Shown here: positions 1 through 8,074 of the stretch, piece after piece
Layout of the letters: each line of letters opens with the position of its first letter
Numbering within the stretch: the first letter of the stretch is position 1
From: Bacteroidota bacterium
Lineage (GTDB): Bacteria > Bacteroidota > Bacteroidia > B-17B0 > Aurantibacillaceae
Direction: 5' to 3'
Length of the DNA stretch: 39,384 bases
NCBI GenBank assembly: GCA_025363015.1
Contig: JANYEQ010000017.1
Coordinates: 1 to 39,384, forward strand
Notes under the pieces: generated by a model
Seen by the model: the letters and a program-made list of their open reading frames with translations, nothing else
Database searches by the model: none
What the model was told of the DNA's origin: nothing
Made by a program: the position numbers and the translations under genes

Positions 1-72
1 CCAAATTTCGTTGGCGGTCAACGGTCGTTTTTCTTCTCTTAAAACTCTTTCGGCTAATTCTAAAAATGTCAT
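1..72 (-). CDS. HARE-HTH domain protein, 5' end only (cut by window edge)
   Basis: An open frame starts with ATG at 72 on the minus strand and stays open to the window edge (24 codons). The visible N-terminus, MTFLELAERVLREEKR followed by PLTANEIW, matches the start of the HARE-HTH (HB1/ASXL/restriction-endonuclease helix-turn-helix) domain: a first helix with LELAERVL, then K-R-P-L and E-I-W. In bacteria this winged helix sits at the N-terminus of restriction endonucleases and other DNA-modifying proteins and in RNA polymerase delta. What follows here is unknown. The start lies 53 bases after the attC-like junction at 124/125, so it would be the first gene of the next cassette on the minus strand. 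The domain call rests on 24 residues only. Confidence 0.6.
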   Translation of the reverse strand, partial: MTFLELAERVLREEKRPLTANEIW

Positions 73-116
73 ACTTTTTTGTCTTTTATGTTTGGTTGCA
101 GTGTCGTCCTATGGTT

Positions 117-251
117 GCCTATAACGTTTTGCGGCTTGGCGTTGTGCGGGTTTTCGGAGAAGAATTTGTCGGCAAGACAAATGCTTATTTGGAAACCCGC
201 ACTCCATTTTTACTTGAATGCCCGTATAACGCCAAACCGCTGTTAGGGGTA
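117..251 (-). repeat. attC-like inverted-repeat element at the 3' end of a cassette
   Basis: A long imperfect palindrome lies just downstream of the minus-strand lipoprotein gene. Arm 131-150 pairs with 221-240 at 17 of 20 positions. Outside these arms lie AAC at 123-125 and GTT at 242-244, the core trinucleotides of integron attC R'' and R' boxes. Inside, 145-153 is perfectly complementary to 193-201, and 164-170 to 176-182 with a 5-base loop. The length of about 135 bases is within the attC range. Departures from the canonical form: the spacers between outer and inner arms are unequal (GTTTT against a single T), and the outer boxes fit RYYYAAC/GTTRRRY only in part. The alternative is a chromosomal palindromic repeat family not linked to an integrase. 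Confidence 0.6.
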
Positions 252-2153
252 GTTATTTTTTTATTTCGCTTCGTATTTTACACTGTCTACTTTTCCGCAA
301 CAAGGATAAGCAATTCTCCAAAGTCCCATAATAAATTCGCTTTCCTTTTGTAATTCCTTTTGTCGCTGTTCTTCTTTATAAAATATTGCCATAAATTCTA
401 AGTCTTTGCTAATTCTGTTTTCTTTAGAATATTTTTCATATGGTCTAATTGCTTCTTTCACTTTGTCTAATGACGATGAAGATAATTTCAAATTGAATTT
501 TGGTTCAGAACCTGTTTCAAATTCTTTGATTGCGAAGGATACGTTTTCTCCTTTGTACCCAATTGCAATTCCAACCGCAAGTTTTTTCTTTGGCATTAGC
601 ATTTGTTTCTCTTCGTCATTACCAACGTAAAATTCAACGTTGTCGGAAGTATTCAGCCGATATAAACTTTTGATTGAAGTGTAAACAACATAAGTATAAA
701 CTCTGTCAAATTGTTTTCCGTTTTCTACCTTAATTTCGAGTGGTTGAGGTCCCCAATCTTTTGGTATAGTTCCGTTGTCTACATTTATCCAGCCTGTTTC
801 AGTCCAATCAAAGCCATAAGTTTCCATTCTGTATTTTTCTCGTTTCCAAAGTAATTTTTTGTATTTGTCTGCTACTTTTTCAGCCTCCTCGTTTTTTTTA
901 TTCAAAGATTCTAATACTTTCTCTTTGCTATTTTCCAATTCGGCTTTCACTTTTGAAAGTCGATCTTCATAATATCCCTTGAGAAGTGAAGAATATTTAT
1001 TAGCATCTCTCACATTCGTTAAGCCTTGTAGAGCAAAATTTAAAAAGTCTTGTCTATATTGGGTTCCAATAGTTTCATGGCTCAATATTTCTACAGCCAT
1101 ATTATCAATTTCATAAAGATCTTTGTCAAGGTTATTAATATAGACTTCCAAAACAGCATTGTTGCAGGTTTTAAAAATTATTTTTAACCGTGCTTCAAAT
1201 TCTCTCGTTGCAATTAATGTATTCTGATATTTTTTTGATTTAATAACTTTAATTATAGCAGGGTCGATTCCACAATAGCTGTCATTTGTGGAAGATTCAT
1301 AACCACTAGTATCTTTTTTTGAGACCTCATATGACTCTTTAGTATATTTTCCATTCACCACGTTTTTATTCTTATTGTAGTATGGTTCATTGTAATTAGT
1401 TGAACTAAATCCTTGAGTTAATTCAGTTCCGTTTGAAACAGAAAGAGAATAATATAAACTGTCGGTTAAGTCTTGCGTAGCCGTCTTGTATTTTTTAAAA
1501 GGCATTCCTTGATTAACTTCTGTTTGAAATCCTTGAGGCAAAAAATCAAGCAAGTCAAGGTCTACGGAGACAAGAAATTTATCCAACTCTTTCGGACCGG
1601 TCCAATTCATATTGCCATTTTCGTCTCTAATTCCTTTATAAGCCATCATTCCGGGCTTTTTTTCAGTCGTAGGGATTTCAATGTGTATGGGATTATCTTT
1701 ATTAATAGTCAATTGTTCGCCATTTGCAGTAGCATTGAAATAAATCATACCATCAGTTTCAAGTGGTTTTCCATTTGAAATTGTTGTCAAATTGGAAAGA
1801 AGCATTTCTTCCAAGGTCAGAGCTTCTGAAAGTTCTATTTTAATATTATTTTCAACGATTTCGCCTTTGGAATTTTTAAAACAACCTTTCGGACAAACTA
1901 CAACTGTTCCGTTTTCACCCTCTACAACATTGTCTTTTTTTCCATCTATGTCGAAGGATTGACTTGGAACTATTGTCGATTTGAATGGGTCATTTAGGTG
2001 AACCTTAATTGTATTAGTTAAACTGTAGGTGCTGTTATTGCATTGAATAAGTGTCAGCAGTAAAAATGAAACTAAAAAAGTCCATAAGATTCGTCTGTGC
2101 ATAAAGTTAATTTTTGTGGTGAATGTTTATGTCGTCCTAATAATTACCCCTAA
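125..2153 (-). mobile_element. putative integron-type gene cassette carrying a lipoprotein gene
   Basis: If recombination occurs between G and TT of GTT as in integrons, the minus-strand cassette runs from 2153 down to 125 (2029 bases) and contains one gene with an attC-like fold behind it. The key support is that the cassette's 5' end, GTTAGGGGTA (2154-2145, minus), is exactly complementary over ten bases to TACCCCTAAC (251-242, minus), the outer arm of its own attC-like element. The present neighbour (GTTATAGG, 125-118) pairs less well. This is expected when the R' box comes from the next cassette. No integrase gene is present. Beyond 2154 there is no second fold, so this may be the array edge or an insertion at a secondary site. 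Confidence 0.55.
261..2102 (-). CDS. orphan lipoprotein, 613 residues, unknown function
   Basis: I do not recognise a named family. The N-terminus is a lipoprotein signal: MHRRILW, a hydrophobic stretch, then LIQC with the lipidated Cys at residue 21. Residues about 60-150 have the pattern of a beta-sandwich module common in Bacteroidota surface proteins (a G-x-V-V-x-C-P-x-G-x-F strand, then N-G-K-P-L-E-T-D-G-M). Residues about 375-425 are highly charged and helical, probably a coiled coil. A W-T-E-T-G-W-I-N-V-D motif near 430 resembles the GWiNvD signature of other Bacteroidota envelope proteins. The start is chosen because it directly precedes the signal peptide. It is the only gene between the cassette boundaries, with no functional partner beside it. 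The envelope location is secure; any role is unknown. Confidence 0.85.
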   Translation of the reverse strand: MHRRILWTFLVSFLLLTLIQCNNSTYSLTNTIKVHLNDPFKSTIVPSQSFDIDGKKDNVVEGENGTVVVCPKGCFKNSKGEIVENNIKIELSEALTLEEMLLSNLTTISNGKPLETDGMIYFNATANGEQLTINKDNPIHIEIPTTEKKPGMMAYKGIRDENGNMNWTGPKELDKFLVSVDLDLLDFLPQGFQTEVNQGMPFKKYKTATQDLTDSLYYSLSVSNGTELTQGFSSTNYNEPYYNKNKNVVNGKYTKESYEVSKKDTSGYESSTNDSYCGIDPAIIKVIKSKKYQNTLIATREFEARLKIIFKTCNNAVLEVYINNLDKDLYEIDNMAVEILSHETIGTQYRQDFLNFALQGLTNVRDANKYSSLLKGYYEDRLSKVKAELENSKEKVLESLNKKNEEAEKVADKYKKLLWKREKYRMETYGFDWTETGWINVDNGTIPKDWGPQPLEIKVENGKQFDRVYTYVVYTSIKSLYRLNTSDNVEFYVGNDEEKQMLMPKKKLAVGIAIGYKGENVSFAIKEFETGSEPKFNLKLSSSSLDKVKEAIRPYEKYSKENRISKDLEFMAIFYKEEQRQKELQKESEFIMGLWRIAYPCCGKVDSVKYEAK

Positions 2154-2270
2154 CTAATGGCTTTGTAAAGTGATAAACAATTGTAAGTACTTGTAACCAT
2201 ATAAAAGTACTTTTTCTTACATTAGCCTTATTCACGCACAAACTACCAAAACCTTAAAGATACTGTACTT

Positions 2271-3377
2271 CTATTCTTTAATAAAACCTACTAAGGTTAA
2301 TACATCTTCGGCATCAACAGTTTCCCAGGTTTGTTTATTAAAATTCCATACGCCTAAACCTTGTTGGTAGCTTTCGGCACCCATAATTAATTCTTTTACT
2401 ATGGCCGCAATATTGGTTTCGGTTTTAAAGTTTTTCAATTGAAAATGGTATTTACCAACATCTTTATCGTTTAATTTTATAAGGTGCCCATAGGTATTTG
2501 TTTTACACTCGGCGCTAAAGCCATTGCTGGGGCTGGTAAATAACAAATCGGTAACGGTATTAGCGCTTACATCTATTAAAATTTGTTTGGCGCCCAAATA
2601 CACAAGCGCTTGGGTATTGCTTAGCTTTTGCAGTTTGGCGGCTAGTGCCTCGGGCTTAATGGCTACTTTACCAATTAGGGTGTTAGTTTTAGTATCGGCA
2701 TTTACTTTACAAAAAGTTATTTCGGTATTTTCTTTATTATAATTAGCATAAACAAAATTACTATTATCTATCCACCAAAATGTAGGGTCGGGCTTGGTAA
2801 CATCGGTAGTGCCTGTTTGCCCATAGCCAGCATCTTTTACCAATTCTATTTTTGGTTTGCTTGCTGGGTATAGGTTTAATTTATAGGGTAGTGCCGTTTT
2901 ATCAAACTCCACATCTTGCCCCAGTTTGGGTTTAAATAATAGGTTTTTTACTTCGGCATAGGTATTGGTTTTAAAATTATACACCGAGTAAAATTTGCCT
3001 TTAAATATATCGTTAGTATAATAAATGGCACTATCGTTACTGCATCGTATTAAATTGGCTCTGCCATCAAATAGTACTTTCTTATCTTTTAAATCAATAA
3101 TATTGCCAATGCCTGTAATTAAATAGCGGTTGTTGTAAAGGGTATTTATTCCTAAATCTGTTCTAATATTATCTTTACCATCTTTTTTTCCGGTAACGGT
3201 AAGTAGCTCATCGCGCCCCTGAAAATGCCCATTTAAAAAATGGTAGTTATATATTTTTTGTTTAAAGTCGGCTTTGCCACTGGGGTCTACGTGCACTACT
3301 ATTAATCCATTTTTTACATCTTGTGCAAAAAAGTAATTACAGCTAATTACAAAAAATAATACATTTAGTAAACGCAT
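2271..3377 (-). CDS. exported protein of unknown function
   Basis: This 368-residue protein has a signal peptide (MRLLNVLFFVISCNYFFAQ, cleavage probably after FAQ). The frame is open further upstream to 3458, but that would overlap the aminopeptidase gene and bury the signal peptide. ATG at 3377 leaves a 1-base gap to the pepA stop at 3379, typical of a co-transcribed pair. The mature part is rich in beta strands with alternating hydrophobic residues and turns such as D-G-R-A-N-L and W-W-I-D-N-S, which could be a propeller or barrel-like fold. I see no catalytic motif. It is probably periplasmic or outer-membrane associated and translationally coupled to pepA. Confidence 0.8.
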   Translation of the reverse strand: MRLLNVLFFVISCNYFFAQDVKNGLIVVHVDPSGKADFKQKIYNYHFLNGHFQGRDELLTVTGKKDGKDNIRTDLGINTLYNNRYLITGIGNIIDLKDKKVLFDGRANLIRCSNDSAIYYTNDIFKGKFYSVYNFKTNTYAEVKNLLFKPKLGQDVEFDKTALPYKLNLYPASKPKIELVKDAGYGQTGTTDVTKPDPTFWWIDNSNFVYANYNKENTEITFCKVNADTKTNTLIGKVAIKPEALAAKLQKLSNTQALVYLGAKQILIDVSANTVTDLLFTSPSNGFSAECKTNTYGHLIKLNDKDVGKYHFQLKNFKTETNIAAIVKELIMGAESYQQGLGVWNFNKQTWETVDAEDVLTLVGFIKE

Positions 3378-3378
3378 G

Positions 3379-4806
3379 TTATAAATTTTTAAAAAAGTCA
3401 AACAATAATCTAACACCATAGCCTGTACCACCTTTGCCACGGTAACTATCTTTAGCACTTAAAAAAGCAGGCCCAGCAATATCTAAATGATAGTAGGGGT
3501 AGTTAACAAACTTTACCAAAAATTTACCTGCAGTAATGGCACCAGCCAAAGGACCGCCAATATTTTTTTGGTCGGCAATATCGCTTTTTAGTAAATCGCT
3601 ATACTCTTCCCAAAAAGGTAATTCGGCAATACGCTCGTGCACATTAAAGCCACTTGCGTGTAGTTTATCTTTTTGTTGTTGGGTGGCTGTACCCATGCCT
3701 ACCATTCCAAAAGTACCAATGGCGGCCATGGCTGCACCTGTTAAGGTAGCCATATCAATAGTAAGTTCGGGTTTATATTGTTTTGCAAAGTGCAGGGCAT
3801 CAGCTAAAATCATTCTCCCTTCTGCATCAGAGTTTAGCATTTCAACAGTGCTTCCGTCCATCATAGTAATTATATCGCCAGGGGCAAAGGCATTAAAGCC
3901 AGGTCTGTTATCGGTTGCAGGCACTAATGCAATTACATGTACATTTAATTTAGCCTTAGCAATAGCGTATAGTGCGCAACCTACAGCGGCTCCGCCCGCC
4001 ATATCGCATTTCATTAAATCCATGCTGTTAAGGGTAGGTTTTAAACTTAAGCCACCAGTATCGTACACAACGCCTTTGCCTACTAAAACGTAAGGCTTTT
4101 TATTTTTTGCGTTTTTAGGTTTGTACTCCATTACGGTAAAGGTGGGTTCATCAACACTACCGGCATTTACGGCTAATATGCCACCCATTTTAAGTTCGGT
4201 AATTTTTTTCTTATTAAATACATCTACTTTAAAACTGGCTTCTTTACCCATAGCTTTAAAGGCATTCGCTAAATCAGTGGCATTTAAACTATTTACAGGT
4301 TCGTTTACTAAATCGCGTGCTTTAAAGGTAGCATGGCACACGGTATTTAAGTGTAGAAGATCTGTTGGGTTAATATTAGTATTAGCAATTATAATGCTAG
4401 TAAGCGTATTTGCTTTTTTAGTTTGGCTAGGTTTGTGTTTTATAAATTGGTAATTGGCAAGGGCAATGCCTTCGGCTGCAGCCAAAGATAGGTTAGTTAA
4501 TTTTGTTTGGTTATAAATGTAAATAGTGGTATGTTTTGCGGCATTAATACCATCGGCTACTTTAGCACCATGGTTGCGCAGGGTTTCTAATAAGGCATTT
4601 TGTTCTTTTTTTGTGTCAACTATAAAAATTGATAAGTATTTACCAATGTAATTATAAGTTAAGTGAGTAACGCCTTCTTTTTTTAATTCAGCAACAATAT
4701 AGTTGTTTACCTTATCGGGCAAATTAAACTCATTAATAAATTTTGTAGTTATTACTAATACGTTTGTTTGAGTAGTTAGTTTATTTGAAAGTGAAATTTT
4801 AGTCAT
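3379..4806 (-). CDS. pepA: leucyl aminopeptidase, M17 family
   Basis: A cytosolic two-metal aminopeptidase that removes N-terminal residues from peptides; the family forms hexamers. The C-terminal catalytic domain is complete. K244 and D249 lie in the V-G-K-G-V-V-Y-D-T-G-G-L motif, D268 in K-C-D-M-A-G-G, and D327, E329 and R331 in the family signature NSDAEGRMILADAL. These match the metal ligands and catalytic Lys/Arg of M17 enzymes. At 475 residues it has normal length with a shorter, divergent N-terminal domain. It is the first gene of a pair with the exported protein downstream (1-base gap). A promoter candidate lies at 4825-4854. Family assignment is firm; substrate preference is not visible. 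Confidence 0.95.
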   Translation of the reverse strand: MTKISLSNKLTTQTNVLVITTKFINEFNLPDKVNNYIVAELKKEGVTHLTYNYIGKYLSIFIVDTKKEQNALLETLRNHGAKVADGINAAKHTTIYIYNQTKLTNLSLAAAEGIALANYQFIKHKPSQTKKANTLTSIIIANTNINPTDLLHLNTVCHATFKARDLVNEPVNSLNATDLANAFKAMGKEASFKVDVFNKKKITELKMGGILAVNAGSVDEPTFTVMEYKPKNAKNKKPYVLVGKGVVYDTGGLSLKPTLNSMDLMKCDMAGGAAVGCALYAIAKAKLNVHVIALVPATDNRPGFNAFAPGDIITMMDGSTVEMLNSDAEGRMILADALHFAKQYKPELTIDMATLTGAAMAAIGTFGMVGMGTATQQQKDKLHASGFNVHERIAELPFWEEYSDLLKSDIADQKNIGGPLAGAITAGKFLVKFVNYPYYHLDIAGPAFLSAKDSYRGKGGTGYGVRLLFDFFKNL

Positions 4807-4824
4807 AAAGTAGATTATAAAATG

Positions 4825-4854
4825 CTAATATAAACAATATGATTAATTTATCAA
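4825..4854 (-). promoter_or_regulatory. candidate Bacteroidota promoter for pepA
   Basis: On the minus strand, TTG (4854-4852) is followed after 19 bases by TATATTAG (4832-4825), one mismatch from the Bacteroidota -7 consensus TAnnTTTG. Transcription would begin about 12 bases before the pepA ATG. The region is AT-rich, so chance matches are possible. Confidence 0.4.
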
Positions 4855-4896
4855 ATCAAAAATAAGTGTAATTTAGTTTTAAATTATAATGTACAA

Positions 4897-5256
4897 ATGA
4901 ATTTTTTATTGGTTTTTATAGGAGGAGGTATAGGATGTGTATTGCGTTTTGGAATAGGTTTACTTATTCAAAAAACAAAAACAACATTGCCATGGGCTAC
5001 ATTTATATCTAATTGTTTTGCGTGTATTATTTTTGCGAGTATTGTATGGTTATTTATAAATAAGCCAGTGTTTAATAATTATTTAAAACCCTTATTGCTA
5101 ATTGGTTTTTGTGGTGGTTTAAGCACGTTTAGTAGTTTTGGCTACGAAACGTTTTTGCTTTTTAAAAACGGTATGCAAGTATATGCTTTTATAAATATTA
5201 TAGCTAATACCTTACTTTGTATTTTAATTTATTTACCTTTATATAAATATGTATAA
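4897..5256 (+). CDS. crcB: fluoride ion channel CrcB/Fluc
   Basis: A 119-residue inner-membrane protein with four hydrophobic segments, normal length for the Fluc family, which exports fluoride as a dual-topology dimer. The diagnostic motifs are present: GGGIGCVLRFG near the N-terminus, P-W-A-T-F-I-S-N (family T-x-x-x-N region), and GFCGGLSTFSSFGYE in the third helix, which holds the phenylalanine box and the Na+-site glycine break. It overlaps the following outer-membrane protein gene by 8 bases, so the two are probably translated from one mRNA. I see no fluoride riboswitch in the short upstream gap. Confidence 0.93.
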   Translation: MNFLLVFIGGGIGCVLRFGIGLLIQKTKTTLPWATFISNCFACIIFASIVWLFINKPVFNNYLKPLLLIGFCGGLSTFSSFGYETFLLFKNGMQVYAFINIIANTLLCILIYLPLYKYV

Positions 5257-7294
5257 AAAAATATTTTTCGTAATTTTAATTAGCACATTACTCATTTTTA
5301 GTGCTTTTAGTCCTGTAAATAAATATATTCGTAAAGCTGGTAAAAGTATAGATAGAGGTAATATTAGCCAAGGTAAACAGTATTATTTAAAAGCGCTTGC
5401 TAAAGATGCCGAAAATTACAAAGCAAATTTAGGCTTGGGTTTATTGTATAGCGAATGTATAGAGGATTACAGCAGTGCCTTACCTTATTTAGAAAAAGCA
5501 TTACTTAAAACCCCGCATGATACCCTTGCCGACTTAACCTTTGCATTGGCCAAATGCTACCAATATCATGCGCAGTTTACCAAGGCATTAGCGTTTTACA
5601 ATAAACTAAGTAATGTAATTAGTTTTGAAGATGATGCTAAAGATTTTAAACAAGAATTAGCCAAACGAAAAATAGATTGTGAATACGCTTTAAAAAATTA
5701 CAATACGTCTAAAATTAATGCTAATGTAGATTTATACATTGTAAACCTTGGAAAAACTATTAATACCGATGCCCCAGAATATGTACCTGTTTTAAATTTG
5801 CAAAACGAATTAATTTTTACATCAAAACGTAAAGACGATAAAAAAGAAATTATAAATACACTAAACGCTAAGTATTTTGAAAGTATGTACATTAGTAAAT
5901 ATGCCAATGGTAAGTATGAAAACGTGAGGAGATATACCGTACCCGATTTGTACTTAAAATCTAAATACAAAAAAGGTAACGAGTCTATAATATCTTTAAG
6001 TGGCGATGGTAAAAAATTATATGTTTACCGTAACACAAAAATTTACGAAACAACTATTGATGAGTTAGATAAACACCAACCTAAACGCCTAACGCCAACC
6101 ATCAACTTTGATTTTTACCAAAACCATGCTTTTTTAACTAAAGATGGTAACACCCTTTATTTTACTAGCGAAAGCGATAAAGGTTTGGGCGGAAATGATA
6201 TTTATAAAACTACAAAAATAAAAGAAGGCGAGTGGAGTGTCCCCGAAAATTTAGGGGCTTCTATTAATACAAGTTACGACGAAGATGCTCCTTTTTTAAG
6301 CAACGATGAAAAAACACTTTACTTTAGCAGTAAAGGTTACGAAGGTTTTGGAAATTACGATATATTTAAAAGTACATTAGTAGATGGTAAATGGACAAGC
6401 CCACAAAACCTTGGGCAGCCCATAAATTCAACAGGTGATGATGTTTTTTTAATCCAATCTAAAAATCAAAGTACGGGGTATTACTCCTCATCGCGCATGG
6501 GCGGCTTTGGGGATATGGATATTTATAAGGTAAACTATTTAAATACAATTGATAAAGCTTGCCCACCAACCAGTAATACTGCTGTTTCAATAATTACAAA
6601 TGCAAATAGTGTTGAAATTAAATTACCACAAAATTATACTGCTATTGCTTATGAATGGCAGGTAAATGCAGAAAATATAGAAAATAATAAACCTAGTTTA
6701 AATTATTTTGAAGGTAAAGCCATAAGTGTTTATACTATAACTACAAAAGTAATTGCTTATTGTGATACTTGCCTTGAGCCTATAGTGGCTTGTAATAGCA
6801 TTACCAATACTTTTGGTACTAAAAAAACGGATACGCTTGCTGTTGCCACAAATACTACAAATGCTACTAATACTTTAGTTGATTTACAAAAGTATAATGG
6901 AGAGTTAAGCACTCAACAATTAGTAGCCTTAGGTTTTGATATTACTCCTATATTATTTGATTTTAATAAAAACAATATTAATTCTACTGCTCAAACAATT
7001 TTAAAAACAAACACCACTATTTTAAACAAAAATCCAAGTTTATCTATTCAAATTATTGGATATACTGATGCGCGAGGTACAGAACCTTACAACTTTAAAT
7101 TATCAGCTTCTAGAGCGCAAAGTGTAAAACACTATTTACTAAAAAACAATGTTGATAAACAACAAATTAAAAAACTAGTAGCCAAAGGCGATAGCGATTT
7201 AGTGAATAACTGTAGTAAACAAAAACCATGCACTAACGAACAGCAACAACAAAACCGTAGAGTAATATTTAAAGTATTTAACACCACTAAATAA
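5249..7294 (+). CDS. PorE-like outer-membrane protein: TPR, PD40 repeats, OmpA domain
   Basis: This 681-residue exported protein has a hydrophobic signal at 1-21. Its parts in order are two TPR-like repeats (about 33-110), several PD40/WD40-like propeller blades (about 170-430, e.g. the T-L-Y-F-T-S-E-S blade with G-G-N-D-I-Y-K and the T-L-Y-F-S-S-K-G blade with G-N-Y-D-I-F-K), a Cys-containing linker, and a C-terminal OmpA-like peptidoglycan-binding domain (about 566-680) with L-F-D-F-N-K-N-N-I and G-Y-T-D-A-R-G-T. The same architecture occurs in PorE and related T9SS/gliding accessory proteins, which tie the secretion complex to peptidoglycan. Two differences from PorE: no clear lipobox and no obvious carboxypeptidase-regulatory domain. 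It starts inside the crcB 3' end (8-base overlap). Paralogue identity is uncertain. Confidence 0.85.
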   Translation: MYKKIFFVILISTLLIFSAFSPVNKYIRKAGKSIDRGNISQGKQYYLKALAKDAENYKANLGLGLLYSECIEDYSSALPYLEKALLKTPHDTLADLTFALAKCYQYHAQFTKALAFYNKLSNVISFEDDAKDFKQELAKRKIDCEYALKNYNTSKINANVDLYIVNLGKTINTDAPEYVPVLNLQNELIFTSKRKDDKKEIINTLNAKYFESMYISKYANGKYENVRRYTVPDLYLKSKYKKGNESIISLSGDGKKLYVYRNTKIYETTIDELDKHQPKRLTPTINFDFYQNHAFLTKDGNTLYFTSESDKGLGGNDIYKTTKIKEGEWSVPENLGASINTSYDEDAPFLSNDEKTLYFSSKGYEGFGNYDIFKSTLVDGKWTSPQNLGQPINSTGDDVFLIQSKNQSTGYYSSSRMGGFGDMDIYKVNYLNTIDKACPPTSNTAVSIITNANSVEIKLPQNYTAIAYEWQVNAENIENNKPSLNYFEGKAISVYTITTKVIAYCDTCLEPIVACNSITNTFGTKKTDTLAVATNTTNATNTLVDLQKYNGELSTQQLVALGFDITPILFDFNKNNINSTAQTILKTNTTILNKNPSLSIQIIGYTDARGTEPYNFKLSASRAQSVKHYLLKNNVDKQQIKKLVAKGDSDLVNNCSKQKPCTNEQQQQNRRVIFKVFNTTK

Positions 7295-7331
7295 GCTTTA
7301 TTTACACACTAAAAATGATCTTTTAAACATA

Positions 7332-7997
7332 ATGGACTTTAACAAACGTAAAGATTTAGTATTTATAATTTTAGCAGGTTTTTTTGTAACCAATACCATT
7401 GTAGCCGAATTAATTGGAGGTAAACTTGTTCAGTTTTTTGGTTTATTTACACAAAGTATAGGCATTATTTTATGGCCTTTTGTTTTTTTATTAACCGATA
7501 TAATAAATGAACATTATGGAAAACAAGGCGTACGTAAATTAACCTATATTACCGTTGGTTTAGTTATTTATACTTTTATTTTAATATCAATTGCTTTAAA
7601 TATTAATGCAGTATCGTTTAGTCCTGTTAATGATACCGCTTTTAAAACTGTATTTGGGCAAAGCCAATGGATAATTGTAGGAAGTGTTATCGCATTTTTA
7701 CTTTCGCAGTTAGTAGATGTATATGTGTTTTGGCTATTTAGAGATAAAACAGGTGGTAAATTAATATGGTTACGCGCCACAGGCAGTACGGTAGTTAGTC
7801 AATTAATAGATACGTTTGTAGTGCAATTTATAGCCTTTGTATTGCCTGGTAAATGGGCTTTTGATGAGTTTTTACGAAACGCCAGTTGGGGTTACTTATT
7901 TAAACTATTAGTAGCTTTATGTTTAATACCTTTAATATATTTAGGACATAATGTTATTACTAAATTTATTGATAAAAAGGAACAAAATGAAAGCTAA
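7332..7997 (+). CDS. queuosine precursor transporter, YhhQ/VUT family
   Basis: A 221-residue inner-membrane protein with about six hydrophobic segments. The N-terminal half has the family hallmarks: T-N-T-I-V-A-E-L-I-G-G-K near residue 20 and P-F-V-F-L-L-T-D-I-I-N-E-H-Y-G near 50-63. Later there is Q-L-V-D-V-Y-V-F and Q-L-I-D-T-F-V. Members of the YhhQ (formerly DUF165/VUT) family import 7-cyano-7-deazaguanine or related precursors for tRNA queuosine. The length is typical. It sits 37 bases after the PorE-like gene and may share its transcript. No queuosine synthesis gene is beside it, which fits a salvage role. Confidence 0.9.
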   Translation: MDFNKRKDLVFIILAGFFVTNTIVAELIGGKLVQFFGLFTQSIGIILWPFVFLLTDIINEHYGKQGVRKLTYITVGLVIYTFILISIALNINAVSFSPVNDTAFKTVFGQSQWIIVGSVIAFLLSQLVDVYVFWLFRDKTGGKLIWLRATGSTVVSQLIDTFVVQFIAFVLPGKWAFDEFLRNASWGYLFKLLVALCLIPLIYLGHNVITKFIDKKEQNES

Positions 7998-8074
7998 TTT
8001 TTTATACACTATTATTAGCAAATGGTAACATTATGATTGTTTTGCAAAAGTACTATTTACTCATAATTACTTTT

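Noticed and set aside
66-353. Plus-strand frame of 95 codons across the left edge
   Set aside because: It runs through the attC-like palindrome and antisense to the lipoprotein 3' end; composition is not protein-like, and the real genes are on the minus strand.
3378-3458. Longer N-terminus for the exported protein at 2271
   Set aside because: It would overlap the pepA coding end by 80 bases and place 27 residues before a clear signal peptide; ATG 3377 explains the data better.
3536-4093. 185-codon plus-strand ORF opposite pepA
   Set aside because: Antisense shadow of the M17 catalytic domain; it has the typical Ala/Pro/Ser-rich shadow composition.
4807-4896. Fluoride riboswitch upstream of crcB
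   Set aside because: The 90-base gap is nearly pure A/T with no GC-containing stems or pseudoknot pattern.
7993-8019. GCTAAT/ATTAGC hairpin as a terminator after the queuosine-precursor transporter
   Set aside because: The 6-bp AT-rich stem has a 15-base loop and no T-run after it.
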